From Actinomycetota bacterium (GTDB lineage: Bacteria > Actinomycetota > Actinomycetes > Streptosporangiales > Streptosporangiaceae), in contig PMST01000642.1 in NCBI GenBank assembly GCA_003168295.1, positions 24,791 to 32,525 of the forward strand: a stretch of DNA of 7,735 nucleotides. Direction: 5' to 3'. Positions 1-6,189 of this stretch are shown one piece after another. The position numbers and the translations under genes are program-made. The first letter of the stretch is position 1. The number at the start of each line of letters is the position of its first letter. The notes beneath the pieces are model-generated. The model made no database searches, had not been told where the DNA came from, and saw only the letters and a list, made by a program, of their open reading frames with translations.

Positions 1-561
1 GCCGTCGGCGGCGCGATCTTCGCCGACCTGATCAGCATCTTCATCATCGTGGCCACGGCCGCGGCCATCAAGACCCGGGCACCGCTCGCCTCCGCCCAGC
101 AAGCCGCCCAGGCCCTGCGCCCGGTCGCCGGGCGGTTCGCCGCGGAGCTGTTCGCCCTCGGCCTGCTCGGCGCCTCTTCCCTCGCCGCCGCGGTCGTGCC
201 CCTCTCGACGGCCTACGCGCTCAGCGAAGCCGTCGGGGCCGAACGGTCAGTGGGCAAGAGCTTCCGCGAAGCCAAGCTGTTTCTGGGCCTGTTCACCGGA
301 CAGGTCGTCATCGGGGCGGCTGTCGCCCTGATCCCGGGGAACCTCATCCAGCTGCTCGTGCAAGCCCAGGTGCTCAACGGGCTGATCACCCCTATCCTGC
401 TCACCTACGTCCTGGTGCTGGCCAACCGCCGCAGCGTGCTGGGGACAGCGGCGAACGGGCTGATCTTCCGCGTCATCGCCACCGTCTGCGTCGTCGTGAT
501 CGCCATCATGGCCATTGCGGTCCTGGGCTTGACGGTCGGCGGCTGGTTCGGCATCGGCTAA
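1..561 (+). CDS. NRAMP-type divalent metal transporter, C-terminal part
   Basis: The reading frame is open from base 1 to a TAA at 559-561, giving the last 186 residues of a protein that begins before the window. It is very hydrophobic, with about five membrane segments: one at the left edge starting AVGGAIFADLISIF, one around ASSLAAAVVPLSTAYALSEA, one around LGLFTGQVVIGAAVALI, one in NGLITPILLTYVLVLANR, and a final one near the C-terminus. The short loop with AERSVGKSFREAK, the ALIPGNLIQLLVQAQVLNGLITP stretch (read in two parts) and the following LANRRSVLG loop resemble the last helices of NRAMP/MntH-like proton-coupled Mn2+/Fe2+ transporters. The diagnostic DPGN and MPH metal-binding motifs of helices 1 and 6 would lie upstream, so the metal cannot be inferred. 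The GTG at base 49 is internal. The gene is followed after 94 bp by a carbonic anhydrase, a metalloenzyme, but a functional link is only a guess. Confidence 0.82.
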   Translation, partial: AVGGAIFADLISIFIIVATAAAIKTRAPLASAQQAAQALRPVAGRFAAELFALGLLGASSLAAAVVPLSTAYALSEAVGAERSVGKSFREAKLFLGLFTGQVVIGAAVALIPGNLIQLLVQAQVLNGLITPILLTYVLVLANRRSVLGTAANGLIFRVIATVCVVVIAIMAIAVLGLTVGGWFGIG

Positions 562-607
562 CCTGGTATTTCTGGTCTGTTAAGTCGGGTTTGACTGGCG
601 GCTGAGT

Positions 608-634
608 GGATACGATCTCGCCGATATCTGATCC
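608..634. promoter_or_regulatory. 27-bp imperfect palindrome upstream of carbonic anhydrase
   Basis: Arms GGATACGATCTCG (608-620) and CGATATCTGATCC (622-634) flank a central C at 621. Ten of thirteen positions pair, including GGAT/ATCC, GAT/ATC and TCG/CGA. It lies 21 bp before the carbonic anhydrase start and just ahead of its Shine-Dalgarno sequence. As RNA the stem is interrupted and the loop is too tight for a strong hairpin, so a dimeric-repressor operator is more likely. A T-rich stretch (GTTTTGTTCT, 635-644) follows, so a weak terminator for the upstream transporter or an attenuator cannot be excluded. Confidence 0.45.
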
Positions 635-655
635 GTTTTGTTCTGGGGAGAAAGC

Positions 656-1150
656 ATGAGCAGCACCGATACCTTTGTCACCAACTCCGGCCGGTACGCC
701 GCCAACTTCGATAAGGCAGACCTGCCGCTGCCACCCGCTTCGCACGTCGCGGTCGTCGCCTGCATGGACGCCCGCCTCAACCCGTACGGCGTGCTGGGGC
801 TGTCCGAGGGCGACGCCCACGTCATCCGCAACGCCGGCGGCGTCGTGACCGATGACGTCATCCGGTCCCTCACCATCTCGCAGCGACTGCTCGGCACCAG
901 CGAGATCATCCTCATCCACCACACCGACTGCGGGATGCTCACCTTCCACGACGACGACGTGAAGGCCCAGATCGAGGCCGACACCGGCATCCGGCCGCCG
1001 TTCGCCCTGGAGGCCTTTCCCGACCTCGAAGGCGACGTCCGCCAGTCCATCGCCCGGATCAAGGCCAGCCCCTACATCCCGAACAAAGACTCGGTCCGCG
1101 GCTTCGTCTACGAGGTGGAAACCGGCCGCCTGGTTGAAGTCAAGGGCTGA
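656..1150 (+). CDS. canA: beta-class carbonic anhydrase (Rv1284-like)
   Basis: A cytoplasmic zinc enzyme of 164 residues that interconverts CO2 and bicarbonate, supplying bicarbonate to carboxylases and helping pH balance. The beta-class active site is visible: CMDARLNP at 36-43 gives zinc ligand Cys36 and the Asp38-Arg40 dyad, and HHTDCGM at 88-94 gives zinc ligands His89 and Cys92. These positions are offset by one residue from those I recall for Mycobacterium tuberculosis Rv1284 (Cys35, Asp37, His88, Cys91). Other shared stretches are EGDAHVIRNAGGVVTDDVIR and SLTISQRLLGTSEIILIHH. Length matches the small actinobacterial subgroup. The ATG at 656 is chosen because GGGGAG (645-650) lies five bases upstream; a TTG at 638 would place that site inside the gene. 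The 27-bp palindrome at 608-634 may control it, and a hairpin at 1179-1207 closes it. Confidence 0.93.
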   Translation: MSSTDTFVTNSGRYAANFDKADLPLPPASHVAVVACMDARLNPYGVLGLSEGDAHVIRNAGGVVTDDVIRSLTISQRLLGTSEIILIHHTDCGMLTFHDDDVKAQIEADTGIRPPFALEAFPDLEGDVRQSIARIKASPYIPNKDSVRGFVYEVETGRLVEVKG

Positions 1151-1178
1151 ACCAGGCTTCCCGCGCACCTGACCATCC

Positions 1179-1207
1179 GCGCCCGCGTCGCCCGGCGACG
1201 CGGGCGC
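1179..1207. terminator. GC-rich hairpin terminator after carbonic anhydrase
   Basis: GCGCCCGCGTCGCC (1179-1192) and GGCGACGCGGGCGC (1194-1207) are perfect 14-base complementary arms separated by one base; the top pairs would open to form a loop. It begins 28 bp after the carbonic anhydrase stop. There is no T-run, only TCTTGG, which is usual for terminators in high-GC actinobacteria. It also covers where a -35 box for the downstream PaaX gene would lie. Confidence 0.65.
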
Positions 1208-1213
1208 TCTTGG

Positions 1214-1225
1214 TATCGTGACCCA
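1214..1225 (+). promoter_or_regulatory. putative -10 box for a leaderless paaX-family mRNA
   Basis: TATCGT (1214-1219) fits the actinobacterial TANNNT -10 pattern and is followed by six bases and then the GTG at 1226, so transcription would begin at the start codon. No Shine-Dalgarno sequence precedes this GTG, which supports a leaderless message. No -35 box is recognisable; its place is taken by the upstream hairpin. Confidence 0.45.
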
Positions 1226-2098
1226 GTGACGGCCGTAGCGGAAACGAACGAATCAGGCGGGGCCGCCGCAGCCGGGCCGGCCCGGCTGCGCCATCTGATC
1301 GTCACGGTCTACGGGCTGTACGCCAGGCGTGACGGCGGCTGGCTGTCGGTGGCGGCCCTGATCAGGCTGCTAGCCGACCTGGCGGTAGACGAGCCCGCGG
1401 TCCGTTCGGCCATATCGAGGCTCAAGCGGCGGGGAATCCTGCTGCCGCGCCGGCACGGGGGCTCAGCGGGGTATCAGCTGTCTGCGGAGGCCCTGGCCAT
1501 CCTGCGTGAAGGTGACGCCAGGATCTTCCGGCCAGGCCGTGCAACGCCCGCCGACGGCTGGCTGCTCGCCGTCTTCTCGGTACCGGAAACCGAACGCCAC
1601 CGGCGTCATGTGCTGCGGTCGGAGCTGGCCCGGCTGGGGTTCGGGATGGTCGCGCCCGGGGTCTGGATCGTGCCGGCTCACCCTGGCGACACCACCGCCG
1701 AGACCCTGCGGCGGCTGGAGCTCGACTCCTACGCCGACCTGTTCCACGCGGATCATCTCGCCTTCGGCGATCCGGCCAGCAAGATCCGCCGCTGGTGGGA
1801 CCTGGACGAGCTCGAGCGCCGGTACGAATCGTTCCTCCGGACGCACGAGCCGGCCATGCGCCGCTGGGAGCACGTCCAGGAGCAGAACGTCCCGGCCTGG
1901 ACGCAGGTCGAGGCGTTTGCCGATTACGTGCGGGTGCTCACCGACTGGCGGCGACTCCCCTACCTCGACCCCGGCCTGCCCGCGGAACTGCTGCCTGCGG
2001 ACTGGATCGGCATCCGAGCCGCCGAGGAGTTCTTCGCCTTGCGCTCGATGCTGGAGGAACCGGCCCGGGCCTATGTACAGCGGATCATCAGCGGCTGA
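1226..2098 (+). CDS. PaaX-family transcriptional repressor
   Basis: A 290-residue predicted DNA-binding regulator. Residues about 20-100 form a winged helix-turn-helix with the family's recognition-helix pattern (DEPAVRSAISRLKRRGIL at 55-72) and a wing around RRHGGSAGYQLS. Residues about 110-165 match the central Cas2-like fold (GWLLAVFSVPE, then RHVLRSELARLGFGMVAPG and VWIVP). Residues about 185-285 match the helical PaaX C-terminal domain (WWDLDELERRYESFL onward). PaaX of E. coli represses phenylacetate catabolism and is released by phenylacetyl-CoA, so relatives often sense aryl-CoA thioesters. Here the natural targets are the adjacent RidA gene and the aryl-CoA monooxygenase, but this is inferred from position. 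GTG at 1226 is chosen from the leaderless -10 arrangement and fit to the domain. The 3' end overlaps the convergent RidA gene by 11 bp. Confidence 0.88.
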   Translation: MTAVAETNESGGAAAAGPARLRHLIVTVYGLYARRDGGWLSVAALIRLLADLAVDEPAVRSAISRLKRRGILLPRRHGGSAGYQLSAEALAILREGDARIFRPGRATPADGWLLAVFSVPETERHRRHVLRSELARLGFGMVAPGVWIVPAHPGDTTAETLRRLELDSYADLFHADHLAFGDPASKIRRWWDLDELERRYESFLRTHEPAMRRWEHVQEQNVPAWTQVEAFADYVRVLTDWRRLPYLDPGLPAELLPADWIGIRAAEEFFALRSMLEEPARAYVQRIISG

Positions 2099-2489
2099 CC
2101 GCCGCGATGCCCTGGATCTCCACCAGCGCCATGGGGTCCCACAGCCGCGTCACGCCCACGCCGGCCATGGCCGGATACCCGGTCCCGGCCAGCCGTCGCC
2201 ATACGGCGCCGATCTCGCGGCTGCGGGCCTGGTAGTCCTCGATATCGAGGAGGTAAATGGTCAGGCTGACCAGGTCCTGCGGCTGGCCGCCGGCCGCGGC
2301 CAGCGCGGTGAGCACATTGGCCAGCGCCTGCTCGAACTGCGCCACCACGCCGCCGTCGACGATCTTGGCGTCCCGGCCGGTTCCGAGCTGGCCGGCCAGG
2401 AACACCATCCGGCTAGCGGTCGCCGACACGGCGTGCGAGAAGCCGGAGGGCCGGCCGAGTTCAGGCGGATTGATCCGTTCGGAGTCCAT
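2088..2489 (-). CDS. RidA/YjgF/UK114-family protein lacking the canonical active-site arginine
   Basis: A 133-residue protein covering the whole single-domain, trimer-forming Rid fold. Family signatures are FLAGQLG (30-36), the helix QFEQALANVLTALAAAGGQP (51-70), DLVSLTIYLLDIEDY (72-86) and a C-terminal RLWDPMALVEIQGIAA (115-130). RidA proper hydrolyses reactive enamine/imine intermediates, releasing ammonia. Aligning by eye to E. coli RidA, Arg105, which binds the substrate carboxylate, is Met108 here; Tyr17 is Phe17 and Asn88 is about Ser90, while Glu120 is kept as Glu124. It is therefore unlikely to be a classical 2-iminoacid deaminase and may belong to another Rid subgroup. It is divergent from the aryl-CoA monooxygenase and convergent with the PaaX gene. 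A TATGGT box six bases before the ATG, with no Shine-Dalgarno, suggests a leaderless mRNA. Confidence 0.88.
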   Translation of the reverse strand: MDSERINPPELGRPSGFSHAVSATASRMVFLAGQLGTGRDAKIVDGGVVAQFEQALANVLTALAAAGGQPQDLVSLTIYLLDIEDYQARSREIGAVWRRLAGTGYPAMAGVGVTRLWDPMALVEIQGIAAVSR

Positions 2490-2501
2490 GACGGCACCAT
2501 A
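2490..2501 (-). promoter_or_regulatory. putative -10 box for a leaderless RidA mRNA
   Basis: On the minus strand TATGGT (2501 down to 2496) is followed by six bases (GCCGTC) and then the ATG at 2489. This is the same TANNNT-N6-start spacing seen at the PaaX gene. No ribosome-binding site is visible, and no good -35 box is found 17-18 bp upstream. Confidence 0.45.
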
Positions 2502-2528
2502 GCGCGCGCCTCTTCGCTATATCGCGCT
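2499..2528. promoter_or_regulatory. candidate operator between RidA and the monooxygenase
   Basis: Two nested inverted repeats occur in this AT-richer patch: ATAGCG (2499-2504) with CGCTAT (2515-2520), and AGCGCG (2501-2506) with CGCGCT (2523-2528). A near-palindrome CGCTATATCGCG lies at 2515-2526. The left arms overlap the RidA -10 box and the right arms end four bases before the monooxygenase -35 box, so a bound repressor could control both directions. The PaaX-family protein next door is the obvious candidate, but I do not recognise its motif here. Confidence 0.4.
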
Positions 2529-2531
2529 TTA

Positions 2532-2561
2532 TTGACGACCGTAGAAGTTCCGGCATAGCAT
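2532..2561 (+). promoter_or_regulatory. near-consensus housekeeping-type promoter of the monooxygenase
   Basis: TTGACG (2532-2537), an 18-bp spacer and TAGCAT (2556-2561) match the TTGAC/TANNNT pattern of the principal actinobacterial sigma factor. Transcription would start near 2568, leaving a leader of about 20 bases that contains the purine-rich site GAGGAAGG (2571-2578) ahead of the ATG at 2589. Confidence 0.6.
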
Positions 2562-2588
2562 CGGGCCCGGGAGGAAGGGATGGGCGCC

Positions 2589-5246
2589 ATGCGTATCGCG
2601 GTCCTTGGCGGTGGTCCCGGCGGCCTGTACTTCGCGGCGCTCGCCAAGCAGCTCGACGCCCGGCATGAGATCACCGTCACCGAGCGAAACGCCGCCGACG
2701 ACACCTTCGGTTTCGGGGTCGTGTTCTCCGACGAGACCCTCGGCGGCATCGAGCACGCCGATCTGGAGATCTTCTCGGCCATGCGCCGCGAGTTCGCCCG
2801 GTGGGACGACATCGACGTGCACTTCCGCGGTACTACCTTCACCTCCGGCGGGCACGGTTTCGCCGCGATGAGCCGGAAGCGGCTGCTGGCTATCCTGCAG
2901 GCCCGCTGCACCGAACTCGGCGTGCGGGTCCTGTTCCGCACCGAGGTCACCGACATCGCCGGCCTGGCCGCGACCCATGACCTGGTGGTCTCCGCGGACG
3001 GGATGAACTCGGCCACCCGCGCCAGGTTCGCGGCCAGCTACGGGCCCGAGCTGGAACGACGGGCCTGCAGGTACATCTGGCTCGGGACCAGCCGCGTCTT
3101 CGACGCGTTCAAGTTCTACGTCCTGGACACCCCGGCGGGGATCATGCAGGTGCACGGCTACCCGTACAGCGACCAGGCCAGCACCTTCATCCTGGAGATG
3201 CACGAAGACGTGTGGCGCCGGGCCGGATTCGCCGATGCCGCCGCCGGTCACCTGGCGCCCGGCCAGAGCGACGAAGGCTCCATCGACCTCATCCGCGGCC
3301 TGTGCGCCGACGTGCTCGGCGGGCACCGCCTGGCCGCCAACAACTCCCGCTGGACCACGTTCACCACCGTCAGGTGCCGGACCTGGCGGCACGAGAATGT
3401 GGTGCTGCTCGGCGACGCCGCGCATACCGCGCACTTCTCGATCGGCTCGGGTACCAAGCTGGCCATGGAAGACGCGCTGGCCCTGGCCGCCTGCCTGCAC
3501 GAGCAGGTCCCGGCCGGGCCGGGCACCGTCAGCGCCGCCCTGGCCGCCTACGAGCGGGAGCGCCGCCCGGTGGTAGCGTCCACCCAGCGAGCCGCCCAGG
3601 CCAGCCTGGAGTGGTTCGAGAACATCGGCCAGTACGCCGGCCAGGACCCGCACCAGTTCGCCTTCAACATCGTCACCAGGAGCCGGCGGGTCAGCTACGA
3701 CAACCTCCGCCTGCGCGACCCCGAGTTCGTCGCCGCGCTGGACACCTGGTTCGCGCGAAGCCAGGGGGAGCCCGGCAGGGCCCGGCCGCCGATGTTCCAG
3801 CCGTTCCGGCTCGGCGGGCTGGAATTGCCCAACCGCGTGATCGTCTCCCCGATGGACATGTACTCGGCTCGCGACGGGGTACCGGGTGATTTCCACCTGG
3901 TCCACCTCGGCAGCAAGGCGCTCGGCGGTGCCGGGCTCGTGCTGACCGAGATGGTCTGCGTCTCCCCCGCGGGCCGGATCACGCCCGGATGCACCGGGAT
4001 CTACACCGCCGGGCAGGAAGAGTCCTGGCGCCGGATCACCGCCTTCGTACACGGCCGCACCGGGGCCAAGATCGGTATCCAGCTCGGCCATTCCGGCCGC
4101 AAGGGCTCGACCAGGCTGATGTGGGACGGCATGGACACCCCGCTGTCCGAAGGCAACTGGGAGGTGTGCGGTCCTTCCGCGATACCCTACGCGGCCCGCA
4201 GCCAGACACCGCGCGAGCTCACCGCGGCCGAACTCGACGAGATCAGGGGCCAGTTCACCGCGGCGGCCCGGGCGGCGGCGCGGGCGGGCTTCGACCTGCT
4301 CGAACTGCACTGCGCGCACGGCTACCTGCTGTCGTCATTCCTGTCTCCGCTGACCAACCGGCGTACCGACCGCTACGGCGGCTCGCCGGCCGCCAGGCTC
4401 CGCTACCCGCTGGAGGTCTTCGACTCGGTCCGCGCGGCGTGGCCGCAGGATCGGCCGATGACGGTGCGGATCTCGGCGACCGACTGGTGCGAGGGCGGCC
4501 TGGACATCGACGACACCGTCGAGATCGCCCGTGCCTTCGCCGAGCACGGCGCCGCCGGAATCGACGTGTCGACAGGGCAGGTCGTCAGCGAGGAAAGACC
4601 CGCCTTCGGCCGCAGCTACCAGACGCCGTACGCCGACCGGATCCGTAACGAGATCGGACGCAGGTACGGTGTCGCGGTGATCGCGGTCGGGGCGATCTCA
4701 TCCTACGACGACGTGAACTCCCTCATCCTGGCGGGCCGGGCCGACCTGTGCGCCCTGGGCCGGACCCATCTGTACGACCCGCAGTGGACCCTGCACGCCG
4801 CGGCCGAGCAGGGATACGCGGGCCCGGGCGCCAGCTGGCCCGATCAGTTCGCCGCGGGCAGCCGCCCACCGCAGGCCGGCCGCAGCCAGGACCCGAGACC
4901 GCGGCTCGACCTCATCCGCGCCGGGGCACCTGGCACCGGGCACGCCCGCTGGCGCCCCGGAGCGGTCGCCGCGGCGACCGAGACCCAAGCTTTACCGGCG
5001 AAACGCCGGAGCCTGGTTGGCCGTGCCCCGCTGCCGAGGGTACGGTTTGTGTCGACGCACGCGATCCCTCGGCCGAAGACGATACGGGGACGAGGAATCA
5101 AGACACTCCGTCGTCGCTGGGGTTCGGCGTTTTCGCGGTGGCCGCCGGGAACGGTGAGGCCTTGGCCATACGGACCAACCGTCGGTCGCGTGATGACCAC
5201 ACGGCGGCGCACGCAGGCTCACGGCAAGGAGCAGCGGCATGATTGA
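2589..5246 (+). CDS. fused aryl-CoA FAD monooxygenase / Old Yellow Enzyme reductase (2-aminobenzoyl-CoA or salicylyl-CoA type)
   Basis: An 885-residue two-domain flavoenzyme. Residues 1 to about 395 are a class A FAD monooxygenase: GGGPGG at 7-12 binds the dinucleotide, D137-G138 is the DG motif, and GDAAH at 275-279 is the flavin ribityl motif, followed by HFSIGSGTKLAMEDA. Residues about 402-760 are an Old Yellow Enzyme barrel: FRLGGLELPNRV opens it, IGIQLGHSGRKGS binds FMN, HCAH at 574-577 gives the substrate-binding histidine pair, then FLSPLTNRRTDRYGGS and a GRADLCALGR phosphate site. This is the architecture of 2-aminobenzoyl-CoA monooxygenase/reductase (Azoarcus) and salicylyl-CoA 5-hydroxylase/oxidoreductase; the substrate cannot be decided here. 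The YqjM active-site Cys is Asp423 (SPMDMYS). ATG 2589 is preferred over ATG 2580 because the Rossmann motif then starts at the N-terminus and the ribosome site is better spaced. Recognisable homology ends near RWRPG (787-791). The remaining 94 or so residues are Arg-rich and probably a lost or displaced stop. The ORF overlaps the next gene by 8 bp. Confidence 0.9.
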   Translation: MRIAVLGGGPGGLYFAALAKQLDARHEITVTERNAADDTFGFGVVFSDETLGGIEHADLEIFSAMRREFARWDDIDVHFRGTTFTSGGHGFAAMSRKRLLAILQARCTELGVRVLFRTEVTDIAGLAATHDLVVSADGMNSATRARFAASYGPELERRACRYIWLGTSRVFDAFKFYVLDTPAGIMQVHGYPYSDQASTFILEMHEDVWRRAGFADAAAGHLAPGQSDEGSIDLIRGLCADVLGGHRLAANNSRWTTFTTVRCRTWRHENVVLLGDAAHTAHFSIGSGTKLAMEDALALAACLHEQVPAGPGTVSAALAAYERERRPVVASTQRAAQASLEWFENIGQYAGQDPHQFAFNIVTRSRRVSYDNLRLRDPEFVAALDTWFARSQGEPGRARPPMFQPFRLGGLELPNRVIVSPMDMYSARDGVPGDFHLVHLGSKALGGAGLVLTEMVCVSPAGRITPGCTGIYTAGQEESWRRITAFVHGRTGAKIGIQLGHSGRKGSTRLMWDGMDTPLSEGNWEVCGPSAIPYAARSQTPRELTAAELDEIRGQFTAAARAAARAGFDLLELHCAHGYLLSSFLSPLTNRRTDRYGGSPAARLRYPLEVFDSVRAAWPQDRPMTVRISATDWCEGGLDIDDTVEIARAFAEHGAAGIDVSTGQVVSEERPAFGRSYQTPYADRIRNEIGRRYGVAVIAVGAISSYDDVNSLILAGRADLCALGRTHLYDPQWTLHAAAEQGYAGPGASWPDQFAAGSRPPQAGRSQDPRPRLDLIRAGAPGTGHARWRPGAVAAATETQALPAKRRSLVGRAPLPRVRFVSTHAIPRPKTIRGRGIKTLRRRWGSAFSRWPPGTVRPWPYGPTVGRVMTTRRRTQAHGKEQRHD
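4963..5009. terminator. two short hairpins inside the monooxygenase tail
   Basis: CGGTCGCC (4963-4970) and GGCGACCG (4973-4980) form an 8-bp arm pair around two bases, and CCGGCG (4995-5000) with CGCCGG (5004-5009) forms a second hairpin around AAA. They sit just after the last codons with recognisable homology, where an ancestral gene end and terminator would be expected. There is no T-run. They could also be ordinary GC-rich coding sequence. Confidence 0.3.
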
Positions 5247-6189
5247 GGTGCGTGACCTGACCAAGTTTTACGGGGGCAAGGCGGCGGTGGACCACCTGAC
5301 CTTCACCGTAGAGCCGGGCCGGGTGACGGGATTCCTCGGGCCCAACGGCGCGGGCAAGTCCACCACCATGCGCCTGATCCTGGGCCTGGACCGGCCCGCC
5401 AGCGGTACCGCGCTCATCGACGGCAAGCCCTACCGTGACCTGCACGATCCGCTGCGGACGGTCGGGGCTTTGCTCGAGGCCAAGTCCGTGCACCCGGGCC
5501 GCAGTGCCCGCAATCACCTGCTGTTCCTGGCCCAGACCCAGGGCCTGCCGGCCCGCCGGGTCGAGGAGGTACTGGGCCTGGTGGGCCTGCAGGCCGTGGC
5601 CGGCAAGCGGGCAGGCGGCTTCTCGCTCGGCATGAGCCAGCGGCTGGGCGTGGCCGGGGCCATGCTCGGCGACCCGGAGATCCTGCTGCTTGACGAGCCG
5701 GTCAACGGGCTCGATCCCGAGGGCGTGCTGTGGATCAGGAACCTGATGAAGCAGCTCGCCGGCGAGGGCCGGACCATCTTTGTGTCCAGTCACCTGATGA
5801 ACGAGATGGCCGTCACCGCCGACCACCTGATCGTCATCGGCCGGGGCAAGCTCATCACCGAGTCCAGCACCGAGGATGTGATCGCGCGCAGCACGGACCA
5901 GTCGGTCCGGGTGCGTACCCCCGACGCGGACCGGCTGGCGGGCCTGATCGCCCAGGCCGGCGGCAAGGCGGCACCTGGCCCCTCGAGCCCGGGCGCCGGG
6001 CTGCTCACGGTCACCGGGCTGCCGGCGTCCCGGATCGGCGAGATCGCCGCGTCCGGGGGGGTCGTGCTGCACGAGCTGACCCCGATGGCCTCGCTGGAAG
6101 AGGCGTTCATGGAGCTGACGTCCGGCAGCCTGGAGTTCGGCACGCACGGCGCGGATCCGGTGAACGCCGGAGAAGGGACCGCCCGATGA
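5239..6189 (+). CDS. ABC transporter ATP-binding protein (BcrA/DrrA-like exporter)
   Basis: A 316-residue cytoplasmic ATPase that powers the membrane partner encoded next to it. The nucleotide-binding domain is complete: Walker A GPNGAGKST (34-42), signature SLGMSQ (129-134), Walker B ILLLDEP (148-154) with catalytic Glu153, D-loop NGLDP (156-160) and switch His185 (SSH). At the Q-loop position there is GALLEAKSVHPGRSA with Glu80, as I recall for BcrA-type ATPases, rather than Gln. Residues about 220-300 form the C-terminal extension usual in this family. The ATG at 5239 has AAGGAG (5226-5231) seven bases upstream. It overlaps the end of the preceding ORF by 8 bp and the permease by ATGA. Family members export antibiotics, lipids or sodium; the substrate here is unknown, and there is no evidence that it serves the aryl-CoA enzyme. 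Confidence 0.92.
   Translation: MIEVRDLTKFYGGKAAVDHLTFTVEPGRVTGFLGPNGAGKSTTMRLILGLDRPASGTALIDGKPYRDLHDPLRTVGALLEAKSVHPGRSARNHLLFLAQTQGLPARRVEEVLGLVGLQAVAGKRAGGFSLGMSQRLGVAGAMLGDPEILLLDEPVNGLDPEGVLWIRNLMKQLAGEGRTIFVSSHLMNEMAVTADHLIVIGRGKLITESSTEDVIARSTDQSVRVRTPDADRLAGLIAQAGGKAAPGPSSPGAGLLTVTGLPASRIGEIAASGGVVLHELTPMASLEEAFMELTSGSLEFGTHGADPVNAGEGTAR

Noticed and set aside
591..616. TTGACT ... TACGAT as a carbonic anhydrase promoter
   Set aside because: The two boxes are separated by only 14 bp, too short for a standard promoter, so it is not listed as a feature.
1506..2558. Long plus-strand open frame overlapping the PaaX and RidA genes
   Set aside because: Composition is Ser/Arg/Pro-rich shadow coding, no domain is recognisable, and it overlaps two genes with clear family signatures.
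2529..4319. 596-residue minus-strand open frame opposite the monooxygenase
   Set aside because: It is the reverse-complement shadow of a high-GC gene; no domains are visible and the plus-strand frame has unmistakable flavoenzyme motifs.
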